DNA from: Verticillium longisporum
Taxonomy: Eukaryota; Ascomycota; Sordariomycetes; Glomerellales; Plectosphaerellaceae
Assembly: GCA_019188255.1 (NCBI GenBank)
Contig: JAETXT010000001.1
Span: forward strand, 682,001 to 746,000
Direction: 5' to 3'
Length of the DNA stretch: 64,000 nucleotides
Below, piece after piece: positions 45,421-57,193 of the stretch (positions within the stretch are counted from its first letter, which is position 1; each line of letters opens with the position of its first letter). The translations under genes were made by a program, and so were the position numbers. The notes beneath the pieces were generated by a model. The model searched no databases. It was not told the origin of the DNA and worked only from the letters and a program-made list of their open reading frames with translations.

Positions 45421-48252
45421 CTACTTCTTGAGCTTCTCGTCAGCCTTCTTCTTCGCCTCTTCTCTCTCCGCTTCTACAGCACGGCGTGAGGCAAGTGCCG
45501 CGTCCAGCCGCTCCCGGTCAGCCAGCTCCGCGGCGTGGGCGCCAGTGACCTGTTCGGCAGTGAACCGACTCTTTCGGGGCGCAAAGAGACGGCGCTGGGC
45601 AATCTCAGCTGGGCCCTGCTGAGGAGGAGACAGAACGACGACGGCGTTCGTGGTGGCGGGCGTCTTGCGAGCACGGTCTGGATCATCTTCGTCTTCGTGT
45701 GGTCGGGGGCGGGGGCGGTTTTTAGAAGGCTCCGGCGTGGCCGGCAAAGGGGGCAGTTCGTCCCGGGCGGTACGGGGAGGGGGGTTGGCGGTCGAAGGAG
45801 AGGACTTTGCCTCTTTCTCGTACTCAGCCTTTCGGCCGGCACCCAAGTTCACCTTCCGCTTTGCAACAGTGTTCCTGGATACGAACATTGCGTTCGGGTC
45901 CTTTGGTTTGCGACGTAATGGCTTCTTTGGTACAACGGGAGTTTCTGGTGCAGGTGGCCTCGGAGATCCTGACGCTATACTTGGCTCTGGCTTTGCGCTT
46001 GGCTCTGAGTCCGTCGTGGCAGAAGTAGGAGCAGTGATCTCTGGGGCAATCTCAGGCTGGCTAACGGTCTCGCCAATTGTGGTCATTTGGCTAAGAGATT
46101 CAGGCACTTCTTCGGGAGACGCCACGGTCAGCCCGGCCGGGACTTGTCCCGCGCTGACCTCAGTAACCGGAGCCAGCAGTTTGATGTCGTGGCTTGGGGT
46201 ATCTGGTTGTGCCAGGTGGGGAGTGCTCTCGAGAAGTGTTGTTAGAGATGTAGGGGATATTTGAGAGTGGTCTGGCTCTGCAGGGATGGGAGTGTTCTCG
46301 AGGAATGCCGTTATAGGTAAAGGTACTATTTGGGGATGGACTGGCTCTGCAGGGGTGGGAGTGTTCTCGAGAAGTGCCGTTATAGGTAAAGGTGATATTT
46401 GGGGATGGACTGGCTCTGCAAGGGTGGGAGTGTTCTCGAGAAGTGCCGTTATAGGTAAAGGTGATATTTGGGGATAGTCTGGCTCTGCAGGGATGGGAGT
46501 GTTCTCGAGAAGTGCCGTCAAAGGGATAGGGTGTATTTGAGGCTGGTCTAGCTCTTCAGGGATGGGAGTGTGCTCGAGAAGTGCCGCCAAAGGTATAGGG
46601 TGTATTTGAGGCTCGTCTAGCTCTTTAAGGATGGGGGTGTTCTCGAGAAGTGCCGTTGAATGTATAATGGATATTTGCGGATGGTTTGGCTCTGCAGGGA
46701 TGGGAGAATCTTCGAGGAGTCCCTTTATATGTATAGGTGATATCAGAGAATGGTCTTGCTGCATGGCAGCTAGTGCAATAGGTGTGTCGTTGCGGCAGAC
46801 TTCCTCGCTCATATTGACCTCTTGGCTTTGGTATACGTCCATTGTGGGATATCCCACAATGGGTGAAAACACCGTATTCAGAATCATCGACTGCTGTGGG
46901 ACAGTAACCGAGATCTCGGACTCTATCTCCTCGTTTATCTGAACGGGAGTATGGTTCTCGGGCACGCATATCAGACCAGCGGCGAAAGCCGGCTGCTCTT
47001 CGGGGCCGCACCGAGGCGCGTCGTCCATTTCCTCTTCGTTATGGTCCGCGGAAGGAGAGCTTCGATCCGGTTTATCGCGAAAGATGTCGAACTTAGGATG
47101 ATCGAAGATGGCAAGCATTTCTTCGAGGCTTGAAATGGCGGGCATCGGGACGATAGGAGCCGGACGAGGAGGGGAGACGGGCACAATGGCCACAATCGTC
47201 GTGGGAGGAACAAGACCGAGAACAGGATCGGAGCAACTCTCCGGAAGAATGATAGCCATGGTTACAGCCGTCGATGTCGATAAAGTCGGGGTAGGCTGGA
47301 CGACCGGGGCGAGAGGGGCAATTGACGCGACACGCATGACGGGGGAGAAGGCGAGGGTGGGTAAAGCGGCACTCAAAAGTGCCTCCCGAGCCAGCATCGC
47401 CTCCATCTCCTTGTTGGCTTGTTCCAGCTCCCTCATGACAATATTTCGTTCCAACGTCATTTCCAAAAGCTCAACCTTGAGAGCAAGCTCTCGGGCTGAC
47501 GGGCAGGGGGTATCGGGCACAGCTGGACCTGTGACCCTTTCCTGATCCTGCTCCGGGCTCATAGTATCAGAGTGGTGGGAGGATGAGGGATCAGCTGTTG
47601 CGTCCAGGGCGTCTTGGACCCCGGGCTCCTGGTTGTCGATCGGCCTAGCGAGCAGAACGGCGGGTACCTAACAGCCATTCTTTTCGTCGAAGGCGTACCG
47701 ATCAACGAGGGGGTAAGTCCCGGGCGTCCCAGTGACGGACCACTCGTTTGGAGTCGCAAGCCAGTTCGAGAGGCGTTCCATGATGTAGGCAAACGACTTT
47801 CTCATCCTTTGGTAGAATACCACGATCAGTTGCAAGCACCATAGCAATGTAGCCGGAAGGGTCGCAGTGATTATCGAGGATAGCATGGATTCCAGGAGAT
47901 ACCAGATCGAATCGATGGCTCCTTCATATGAAGGATGCCGGTTCTTTCTATTGTGAAAACTTAGCAAATTCTCTGTCCCTGATACTGGAAGGATGGTAAC
48001 GTACAAGAAATTGAGCCAATTCTGTATCGTGGAAATTTCATCTTCAATAACCATCCAGTTGGTGCTCACAATATGACGGCCAGTTTCGTAGTACATGTCG
48101 GCATCTGCAGTAATGGTGGGTGGGTGTGGATACTTGGTCTCCCAACAAAGCAGGGCAACAGCGATATAAACGATGAAGCCATGTGTCTCGCGATAAGGGC
48201 TCATCAGGACGAGGCATGCCGTCGCCACAGCGATGAGGGCGTAAGAAATCAT
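45421..48252 (-). CDS. Unrecognised membrane protein with 23-residue tandem repeats
   Basis: Proposed exons (minus) 48252-47699 and 47644-45421, 54-bp intron (gtacgc...gctag), 925 aa. Both exons lie in one frame interrupted only by a TAG at 47666-47668, which this intron removes. No family was recognised. The N-terminal part has hydrophobic segments near residues 1-18, 28-44 and 125-155. It is followed by a long disordered region containing eight 23-residue repeats around LLENTPIPAEPDHPQISPLP (about residues 506-690, at 46183-46734). The C-terminus is Pro/Lys-rich, with KPLRRKPKDPNAMFVSRNTV and a terminal charged helix ending KKKADEKLKK. If the intron is wrong, there are two proteins: a 195-residue membrane protein and a soluble one starting at 47562. 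Likely lineage-specific; no function is proposed. Confidence 0.6.
46183..46734 (-). repeat. Coding minisatellite, eight 69-bp units
   Basis: Eight in-phase 69-bp units encode degenerate copies of a 23-residue motif with core LLENTPIPAEP...PQISP. Central copies (46280-46500) are nearly identical and outer copies diverge, as expected if recent expansion occurs in the middle. It lies entirely within the second exon of the unrecognised membrane protein gene. Confidence 0.9.
46839..46862. repeat. Perfect 24-bp palindrome inside coding sequence
   Basis: CCATTGTGGGAT is followed directly by its exact reverse complement, with no spacer and centre at 46850/46851. It codes for PIVGYPTM in the repeat-protein gene. 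A palindrome this long is rarely expected by chance in 64 kb. Confidence 0.85.
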
Positions 48253-49301
48253 GGGCAAGAGCGCGATGATTCTGATGGGATTGAATTGATATTAAGAAGG
48301 GAGAGTGAGAAGTGATGACCCTTGAGGGAGACTTGTGATTGATGGAATATTTGATGTGGATGAAGGACGTTGTGGAATTGGATAGTTGATCAGAAGTTTC
48401 GGACAACTATTGAGAGAAGAGGGAAAGAGGAAGTTTACAACTTCCCAAAGCCTTCCGGTTATGAGCCTTATGGCTCTTTCGTAGGTCCAAGCTTCTGAGC
48501 AGTTGCCTAACTAGCTGCAAAGGTTATCGAATTGTTCTCACTACATTGCAGCCTGGTTGGTAAGGGGTCCGTCGTGGGCTCGACGAGGTCAGGAGGCAAG
48601 AGCAGGATGAAACTTTTCCAAACCTTGAAGACGTGGAATAGTATTTGGTATGAGGTTATGCGGCGTTTGGTCTTTCGACGGCTAACGAGACGTCCCGCGC
48701 CGTTCCGAGCTATGCATACGATACCGCCTTTCTTTGCTACCACCAAATTTCCTTGCCCTTTCACTGTATGCCTTCGAGTTTGCATTATATGTTCTTGGCA
48801 TGGTGGTCGTTGATAAACCTCATCCACTGGCCTTGAGTGTAGCGTCTCTGGACTCCATTGAGTTCTGCCAAGAGGTATTTCAAAGGCTGCGGTCTTCTAT
48901 CATGTGAGCAGGCAGTACTTTCGGCCACTTAGCCTAGCCAGCTCCATCATAGACTGTCGTGGCGAGCGTGCAACCGGAATCTTGTGAGTGTGACGGGCAG
49001 GGCTTATCATGCACAGTACGAAGTCGTCATAAGGGAGCTGAGCGATTGATAGATTGACCAACGTCAGCCTTGCTGCTGGCATCTAGAAACCATGGACGTC
49101 AGGGTCATGTAGTCAAGTCGGATGTCATGAGGTAAGCGCACGTATCCACGCATTCGAAATAAACTGCCTTGCTCCATGTTGAAGGTTCAGAAACTTAGGA
49201 AAGTGGACCCAGCCGCGCTCGAAACCCCTTAAACGCAATACCATTTCCGTCATTAATTCATCAAAGGGTATCCCGTCCAGAACCATACGCTCCACCCAAA
49301 T
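48253..49301. other. Spacer between repeat-protein gene and SPC105
   Basis: 1.05 kb, AT-richer than its flanks. It holds the upstream region of the membrane-protein gene and the SPC105 3' flank. No coding sequence was recognised. Confidence 0.45.
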
Positions 49302-52300
49302 CTACTTCCTGCCCCTAGCAATCAGGCGCTCATGAAGATCAACGACCACATCACTCCACGAGGGGGAGTCGGCCAACCTGTCGACAACCTTCTCACCCAA
49401 GTGCGTGGTAAGGAATTCTCCCACCTTGCCTGTATTGAATGTCTCTCCATATACGACTCTTGCGTCAGGCTGGATGACAAAGTCGAGTCCATCGGAGGTG
49501 CTCACACCGCGCAGACCAAGCATAATCTCGACTCTCGTCTCAATGGCCGTCAGCAGAAGCGACGAGCACACAGAGATGGAAGAATCAGAGGTGCGCGTAA
49601 CGGACGTGGGAAAGGTCATGTTGACGCGTCGGATGTCGTCGCAAGTGGAGACGGCTCTGTCCCATGCCGCACGGATCACATGAAGCAAGTCGACAATCTT
49701 AGTGCGGCTCTGCGGGAGACCCCGCACATGGTCGCGGATGCACTGCACGAAGAATTCCTGTTCCACCGAAGAAGTTCGTGGGCTACCGTCGCCATTGGTC
49801 GCTATGTACCAAAGGTCGATTTGCGAGTTCTTGCCTTGGGTGTTACCGAAGGCAGATATGTCAAAGACAAGTTCGATGCTTCGTTGGTACGTCATGGAGA
49901 CTGTTGTGTCGACAATGCCGGAGATGGCCCAGCCGTGCTGCTTTTCAATGGCATCAACTCGAGCTGGTGATATGGTTAGCATGAGGAACAGCCATGAGAG
50001 CAACATTCAAAACTAACCCTTGAGTGTAGAAATCTCACTGGTCGACCAGCCGCGACATTCCTCGCGAATCTTCTCGGCCTCCTCAATCTCCTCTTGCCAT
50101 GCCCGCTTGCGGGCAGTGAGCTGCTCCACAGTTGCTGCTGATTCCTCCAGCTGCGCTCGGAGTTGCACAATCTGCTTCGTCTTCTTCTCCATGTCACTAT
50201 CGACATCTGTGAGCTCGGATCGAACAGCCTCGAGCTCGGATGGGTCGCAGTCGGCCAGCTCCTGTGCCACAGCTTCGAGGTTTATTCGCTCTTCGTTGAG
50301 CACATCAAATCGAGAGATGAGGCTTGGAAGAATGGAGGACAGGAGCTTCTGTTGCTGCTCAAGCACCTTGTCGTCGGCATCCATGCCTTCTGCTATTCTG
50401 ATGAGGCCCTCCTTGAGACCGTCCTGGAGCGCTGTACGCCAGGCATACCACATCGCCTTGCTCTCAAGTCGGGCATGCGACTTGCCATTCTTGAACTGGT
50501 TGTCAAGCACATTCTTGATGTCTGGCGTCGCAGACATGTACTCGGAACAATGGCGGGTTGTCTTCAAAAGTCTCTGTTTCGATCTCGCGAACAATCCTCC
50601 GTCCTTCGGAAATGTATTTTTGAGCTCACGGCAGGAATGCTGATAAAGCTCCAGCATCGGAACAGTGCAGGCACCGGCGACGACGCATCGCTCCAGAGGA
50701 AAGTTGCCTTCATCGTCAATCAGCCCATCCTTGAAGGCCTCGAGCGCCTGGGTGTGGCGCCGCTTCGTTGTCGTCAGTTCCATGAAGCGAATCGATGTCA
50801 TGTTGAGAAATTCTTGGAGGTGGATGCGATCTTCGCCTTGGTCAGTCTGCAAAGACGACTCATCTTTGACGGGCGATCGTTCAAAGTCCATCGGATGGGT
50901 TGCCGTGTCATCTTCGACATCTTTGAACCGGGTCTGTCCTCTCGGGGTCGTGGCATTGCCACCATTCCTCGACGACAGCACCGTCAGGGTGGGTGTTTGA
51001 TGCTCCTGTGTTGAATCTTCAAGGCTCTTTTGAGACGATCGTAGCGATCGTCGGCCAGTTGTCTCGGCTTTGCTGGGGGGCTGTTGAAGCCTCACGTTCT
51101 TGACCGGGCTCCCCTGGTGATTCTTAAGTCTTTTGACACCATCATCCTCTTCAGCCTCTTCGTCGTCTGATAACTCAAATGGTCGCTTGCCGAGAAGACC
51201 TTTTGCGCTACCGACATGAAGACTCTTACGGCCCTTCAAGGGCTTCCTCATTGGGCTCATGCTTTGGATCATTTCTTTGAGGTTGAGCGTAGCCTCCCTG
51301 TCGTCTTGACCGTCAACCTCGCGCTCAAGAATCTTACGTTGATTCTCCTTCTCCTCATCCTCCTCGCGGTCGTTGTCGACTTCGAATTCCATGACGCGGG
51401 GATTTGCGAAGGAAACGCCACGGTTCTGGCCAGGCACAAATGCCTGAGTAGCATCACTCAACGACTCCCGACGGTCGAAGATGGCAGCCACTTTGGGTGA
51501 TCCCAAGCCAGCTCTGTCGGCACCCACGCCGGACAGACGGCGCGTCTGTGGCGTCAAAACAACCAACGGCGTCCTAGCCCCAGTGCTGGGGTCTTGCTGG
51601 AAAACGTCTAGGTTCTTTTTGGCCGATTTCACAGGCGAAGGGGTTGCCGGCTTGCTGTCTGGTAGCCTTGAGCGGCCAAGCTGCTTCGTTCGCGATTGCG
51701 GAGTCCTCGTAGGTGATGAGACTGGCTTGAATGGAGACGGCGTGGCTTTTGTCGGCGACGCCGATTTCGACCTCGCTCTCGCTCGCGACTGCGCGGTCGA
51801 CTTTTGCGGGCTTGGCGTGGTTCTTAGAGGAGAGGATTGCGGCGTCGCTGTCCCTGGACGTGGCATGCTGCGTCGAAGAGCGCTGCCAGTGAAAGGGTTT
51901 GTCTCAGGAGTTCCTGGAGCCGACATGATTGTTGGCTTAGTTGAATCGGCAAGCCGTTGTGCTGGGGATTTGGGGGGAACACCTATTGATCCGGCTTTTG
52001 AAGGCGAATCTGGCTTGTCGACCTCCTCTTCCATGAACTTCTTGGCCTCGCTGCGGGACTCTGGCACATGAGGACCCTTGAGAATACTGCCAATGGCGGC
52101 AGTCATTTCCATGCCCATAGTCTGGTCTTGTTCCACGTTGTCTTCGTCGTTGCTGGCAGCTGGCAAGATACGCCCAACACCAATGGTCATATCCATGCCG
52201 ACTGTAGCATTTCCGTCATCCTGACCTCGGGCCCCAGTCGCAGATGGCAAGATTCGACCAACACCAACAGTCATATCCATGTCCATGGTGTCGTCATCCA

Positions 52301-53897
52301 GGTTGTTGCTGTTGGCTGAAGTCATGGTTCTGCGCCGCGTAGCAGTGGCCTGGTCGGTGTTACGTGCTGGAATCAGGCCGCCGATGGCTGTTGTGAACTC
52401 CATTGACATGTCTTCATTCTCGTCTGGTTCGAGATCTGGCACACTCCTCAGAATACCCCCGAGAGCTTTGGTAACTTCCATGGTCTCGTCCATTTGCATT
52501 GTTTCCTCGCCTTCTTCCCCATGCTCGTATGGATTGGCATTTTCGTCCCTAGGTTGCGATAAAATTCCACCAATGGCGCGAGTTACATCCATGGACATGT
52601 CGAGCTCTCCGTCGTCCTGTTCGTCATCTGGCGAGGGAAGGATGCCGCCCACAGCTTGGGTCATTTCCATGTCCATCTCCATAGCGCCGTCGTCTTCGTC
52701 ATCATTGTCAGCCGGGGGCGATGGCGGCTCGTGGCCTGCATGCTTTTGATCTTGAGGCGCTTCACTCTTGTCGGAGTTCTTCTTGATCCAACCAAATGAT
52801 GGAATGACTTCTTCTTCGCCCTCCGAGTCGTCGAGGCCCAGTCTCTGGGTGCCAGCCGTGCGCGCTGCCATACGAAGTGCTTCTTCCAGTGTGTCACTGT
52901 CGCCGGTCGACGACCCTGAGCGACCAGACATGGCAGACATGACCGATGCGCCAGTGACCTCGTGGTCCTCGACCGTCATCATCGTGCCGTCGTCCACGTC
53001 GGAGTCATCATCCGAGTTGGAGTCCTCCTCTTGTTCGTCATCTTGAATTTCTTCCACAGCATCGGCGGGCTCCGAGTCGGAGCTGTATATTGACGATGCC
53101 ATCGTAGCATCATCGTTGTCGCCATAGTTTACGGCTGGGAGTGCAGAGCTCCTTCTTCGTTTTCTCTGATGGGCGTCTATTTGGTCTTCTGGTGATTCTG
53201 GCACCAAATCGTCAACCTGCTCTTGTGGCGTTCTGGATCGACTCGAAGCTTTGTCGTTGGTGCTAGGTTTTGAGGATGCGCGCCGCGACGAATCCCGGGA
53301 TGCCTCTTGCATGAAGTCTATTTCGTGAAACGTGTGTAGTGTTGCTTCGGCTGCAAAAGAAACTCTACGATTCGCCAATGACTTTCGGCGCGCTTCCCTT
53401 CGGTCCTGTTCTTCGCGCTGTCGCGCCTTTGCCTGTTGCTCTTCCTCTGTTCGCAGCGCAACTTTGGCGCCGGAAGATGCATCTTGCTGGCTAACGTGCG
53501 CGCTCGGTGGCGTGTCGATCTTTGGAGGGCCTGAGCCTTGCCTTTTAAGGGGAGGTATTTCAGGAAGTGGCGCGATTGCTGTTTTAAGAATCGATCGGGG
53601 AGGGGGTCGTGAGGGAGCTGCAAGAGACTGTGACATTTCAGTATCTTCAACTCATCTCGCAACAGGGAGCATGGCACATACGGCTCTTCGATTACCGTTG
53701 GCGTTCTTCAGAACGTCCAGGCCGCCGGGCCCAATACTCTTGCTTCGCGACTTTTTCCGGTTGGCAGCAAGAGAACTGCTTCCAAGATCAAGTGTCACGT
53801 TCTCTTTCTCTGTAGCCTTGGCTGACGATATTTGGCCGCCAATAGACTTACGCAGTCTGCGCGTCGCTGGAACTGTCGCGTCGCCGGAAGAAGACAT
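49302..53897 (-). CDS. SPC105: Outer kinetochore scaffold Spc105 / KNL1 (Spc7)
   Basis: Exons (minus) 53897-53682, 53627-50018, 49963-49302; two 54-bp introns; 1495 aa. KNL1 links the KMN network to PP1 and the spindle checkpoint. The N-terminus ends exon 1 in KSRSKSIGPGGLDVLKNANG and continues PPPRSILKTAI, which contains a SILK motif. An RVSF motif follows (NRRVSFAAEATL); together these are the two classic PP1-binding sites. Seven MELT-like repeats follow between about residues 390 and 610 with consensus M-[DE]-x-T-x-[AG]-[VIL]-G-x-[IL] (MEMTQAVGGIL, MDVTRAIGGIL, MEVTKALGGIL, MEFTTAIGGLI, MDMTVGVGRIL, MDMTIGVGRIL, MEMTAAIGSIL). When phosphorylated these dock Bub3-Bub1. The C-terminal Spc7 region (about 1000-1495) has coiled coil and then a globular, probably RWD-type end. 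A family-typical full-length gene, with strong evidence. Confidence 0.96.
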
Positions 53898-54113
53898 GTT
53901 GAATGCTATAGCTATGAGGCGACAGCAAGGCGCTTCTTCTAGTGACGAGGTTTCGAGTCGCGTCGAGGTGCAAGTCGGAGACGATGTTAGTTGATGATGG
54001 CGTCGCGCATGCCCATGTTCAGTCAAAGTGGGCTGCATGTACAAGGGTTTCCTATGTTTACATCTGACAGGCCCCATGATTGGCTCTCTCGCATGCTGGT
54101 GTCAACATGGTCC

Positions 54114-54119
54114 ACGCGT
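54114..54119. promoter_or_regulatory. MCB-like ACGCGT upstream of SPC105
   Basis: The palindromic G1/S-type hexamer lies 217 bp before the SPC105 start codon. The similar distance at SCM3 (218 bp) supports, but does not prove, function. Confidence 0.4.
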
Positions 54120-54369
54120 TGCTGAGGCATCGGATTTCTCCGTGTGCCCCACCTCTATCGATATGCTCCAGCCCCATGTGGCCAGACGAATGTGGCGCAG
54201 CCGTGGCTTGCCCCTCGCCAAATTTTCCACCCACAGGCCCTAATTCTTGTGATCTCGAACCCAGTCGCCTACCTCAGCAAAAGTTGTAAGCCGCATCACC
54301 GTCCATCGCCCAACGCCCATCAATCCGCCGACAACCAGTTGAGGTGATTACCTTCCCCACGACCGCCAG

Positions 54370-54450
54370 GTAGGTGTCGCAAGCATACCAACCTATCGAT
54401 CGAACCACCGCCCTCTCTGTCGACATCGTCCTGACTTTCTCTTTCTGCAG
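54370..54450 (+). other. Likely leader (5'-UTR) intron of RPS11
   Basis: A donor CAG|gtaggt at 54370 and a strong pyrimidine tract ending ctttctgcag at 54450 lie just before the RPS11 start codon at 54477. Leader introns are common in fungal ribosomal-protein genes. No coding consequence. Confidence 0.6.
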
Positions 54451-54476
54451 AGCCGTGACCGATCACTACCGACAAC

Positions 54477-55188
54477 ATGGCTACCGAACTTACCGTCCAG
54501 TCGGAGCGCGCCTTCCAGAAGCAGGGCATCTTCCTCAACCAGAAGACCAAGGCCAAGTCCACGCGCCCTGGAAAGGGTGGCCGCCGATGGTACAAGGACG
54601 TCGGTCTGGGTTTCCGCACCCCCAAGACCGCCATTGAGGGCACCTACATCGGTACGTTGGATCGTGATACTTGGAAGATTTCGAAGCGCGAGAAGGAGCA
54701 TGCTTGGAGCGCCGAGCGAATCACTGGCTCAAGCAGACGAATGCGCGCGAAGGAGCCATGGTTACACTGGAATTGGTTTGAATCTCAAGGACACTGCTAA
54801 CATGGACGCGTCTCTCAGACAAGAAGTGCCCCTTCACCGGCCAGGTCTCCATCCGTGGCCGTATTCTTACCGGCACCGTCGTCTCCACGAAGATGCACCG
54901 CACTCTCATCATCCGCCGCGAGTACCTCCACTTCATTCCCAAGTACGCCCGTTACGAGAAGCGCCACAAGAACCTCGCCGCCCACGTCTCTCCCGCTTTC
55001 CGTGTTGAGGAGGGTGACCAGGTCACCGTTGGCCAGTGCAGGCCTCTGAGCAAGACTGTATGTCGCGACTGGAACGCAGCCGCTAGGCTGATGCCTGGCT
55101 CTATACTAACAAAGTACAGGTCCGCTTCAACGTCCTCCGTGTGCTTCCCCGAACCGGCAAGGCGGTCAAGAAGTTCAACAAGTTCTAA
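54477..55188 (+). CDS. RPS11: 40S ribosomal protein S11 (uS17)
   Basis: Exons 54477-54651, 54819-55057, 55120-55188; introns of 167 and 62 bp; 160 aa, the normal length. It starts [16 protein letters not shown] with GIFLNQKTK and [20 protein letters not shown]. Exon 2 carries the uS17 core: [18 protein letters not shown], then [20 protein letters not shown] and [16 protein letters not shown], then [16 protein letters not shown]. Exon 3 ends [10 protein letters not shown]. It binds 18S rRNA in the small subunit. Both splices keep frame and restore conserved blocks (GTYI-DKKCPF; LSKT-VRFNVL). It is divergent from SPC105. Confidence 0.98.
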
Positions 55189-56223
55189 TCGGCTCTTTGG
55201 CATTTACGGCGTGTACGCGGTGAGGGTTCTGCTTTACGCTACCGGATGGGCGGTCACCAGGGAACGGCATCCGCATGATTTGTGCAATAGATGCAGATCA
55301 GACCAAAAGAATTCGATCAGCCAAAACCAACGGAAGATGGTTTCGACATGTGAGGCACAACGGTTATGGATTGTTTGACGACTGGGACCAAAGGGTGGGA
55401 GAGGCGGATCTGCGTCGCGTGCGAGCGCGCGCACCAGGCCATGGTCAACTTCGTTTTGGGGGAAAGGGCGATCTGGCTTGACGTGGAATGACAAAACGAC
55501 GGCTCGTTCATCCTCGTCTCGCCCCCTCTCGGTCTTTTCATGTGATGTTGCGGCTGGATATTGACCAGTACGCATGTGAAGTCAGTTCCCATGACTATCC
55601 TCCCCTTTTCACCCCACCCTTGACTACACTCTGAGATGTACCTGCTCTCCCGTGGTACAACCCAATTTTTGTCTCAAGGAATATGAATGCCTCGGCATGG
55701 CGCATCACTCACCGCGACTCCATCGTTCTCCGTGGAGGGCGAGGTCCGTATATCGTTGTCAACATATCTTCTCCGTCTTTGTAGCTTTTGCGTCGAGTAT
55801 TTTTTGAGGAGAAAACCGCTCGAGAAATCATACAAGAGCCTCAGCCACAACATCACTGTGCTGACAGTTGCCAGTATAGGTCCATATTTGGGTCCTAGCA
55901 TACACGGCAAGCTTACAAAAGACGTGAATATCCGCAAATATCCACAACCGACATCTACAGACCTAGATTAAAAGTGAACCAAGTCAATCTTACAAGAATT
56001 GAAATATCCAAAGATAATCTGGCTACAGTGCTAAAGGACAGTGTGGTTTGTGGGTTCACAGTGCATTTGCAGATTCAACAGCAGCTGATTGGCGATTGAA
56101 ATCTTTCCACCCAAAGAACCACCAGCAGACCTAGGTACGGAGCTACGACGAGAAGCGAAGCGACGTAAACCAGCAGCCGCCAACGAACGATCTTCCAAAC
56201 GCAAAACACATAGCATAATCGAG
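55189..56223. other. RPS11 3' flank and upstream region of EMI1-like gene
   Basis: 1.0 kb, AT-rich from about 55700. No coding sequence recognised. An in-frame ATG at 56089 extends the next gene by 45 codons, but that stretch has a basic, low-conservation look. Confidence 0.5.
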
Positions 56224-57193
56224 ATGGGCTGGCTAGACGGCTGGTGGTCGGACGCGCCCAAGACGTCTGATCCTCTCGCATCCATCGACCCGAAGGTCCG
56301 CGAGTTCCTACAGCGAGAATCCCCTGTCAAGTACAATACAGCCTCCTCTACGCCATCAGAGACGAAGCCTTCTACCGAAGCCACAGCACAACAGGCGCCA
56401 GTTGACGAATCCGCGAGACCGCTTGTACCGAAAGAGAGCTTGTTCCAAGACGGCCGCTACGCGCACCTTTGGAAGGGGTACAAACCACAGGGCGAGATCG
56501 AGGCAGAGTCCAAGACCGACCATGAGAAGCTTATGGATGTGCTGGAGGGCTACAAGGACCGAAAATACAACCTTGGTCGCGCGGCACTCGAAAACTGCGC
56601 CATACAGCAGGAGGACTGGATCAACTGCATGAAGAACGGTGCTTGGGAGGACCGGCTACAGATGTGCCGGAAGCAAGTACAACGGTTCGAAAGGTGCTAT
56701 ACCATGCAAACGGTATGATTCTAGTCCTCGCCTTTGATATTTGCGCTCGACTGACTGCGGTCCACCACAGAGACTATTGAAAGCCCTTGGCTACAAGTCC
56801 ATCGTTGATCGGCCTGCGCATGTCGACGAAGACATCCAGATGCACGCCGATAGCCTGTACGTCCGGATGATCGACCAAGAGAAGGCGATCAAGGGGGCAG
56901 AGGAACGCGGCCTGCCGGCACCAGAGTTCAAGAACATCTTCCCCAAACCAGAGAATGCAATCGAGCCCGGCGCCGAGCTGCGCAAGAGTTGGGATGAGCA
57001 GCTCGACAAATTGCCCGCAGCGGAGCGGGCGACGGAAGAGGCGGCTCTGCGGGCTGACTTTCAAGCGAAGGCAGCCGTGGCTAAGGACGTCCAAAAGTTA
57101 TGGGATGAGCAGGCCGCGGCGCGCAAAGCGAGAGAAGCTGGGGGGCAGACCAGTATCGCCGAGAAGGTCACGGATATCTTTCGGTTCAGGTAA
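56224..57193 (+). CDS. EMI1-like twin CX9C protein
   Basis: Exons 56224-56712 and 56771-57193, 58-bp intron, 303 aa. A twin CX9C signature lies near residues 124-160: C-AIQQEDWIN-C, then ten-plus residues, then C-RKQVQRFER-C, followed by YTMQTRLLKALGYKS across the splice. This resembles the EMI1 family. In yeast, Emi1 is needed for IME1 induction and affects mitochondrial morphology. Twin CX9C proteins are usually oxidised and trapped in the intermembrane space by Mia40. The N-terminus starts MGWLDGWWSDAP and is then Ser/Thr/Pro-rich. The C-terminal half is a charged helical region (LRKSWDEQLDKLPAAERATE ... DVQKLWDEQAAARKAREAG) extending beyond the yeast protein. The EMI1 assignment rests on the cysteine spacing and general arrangement. 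Confidence 0.75.

Larger units (their letters stand above)
53898..54476. other. Divergent promoter SPC105 / RPS11
   Basis: 579-bp bidirectional region. It holds an ACGCGT at 54114-54119 (217 bp before the SPC105 start) and, at its right end, the RPS11 leader with a likely 5'-UTR intron. Confidence 0.6.

Noticed and set aside
46183..46734. CRISPR-like or satellite interpretation of the 69-bp repeats
   Set aside because: Units are contiguous without spacers, in coding phase, in a eukaryotic gene. It is a protein-coding minisatellite.
47666..47668. Programmed stop-codon readthrough at TAG
   Set aside because: The context (tgt tag gta) is not a known readthrough signal, and a 54-bp GT-AG intron of usual size explains the join more simply.
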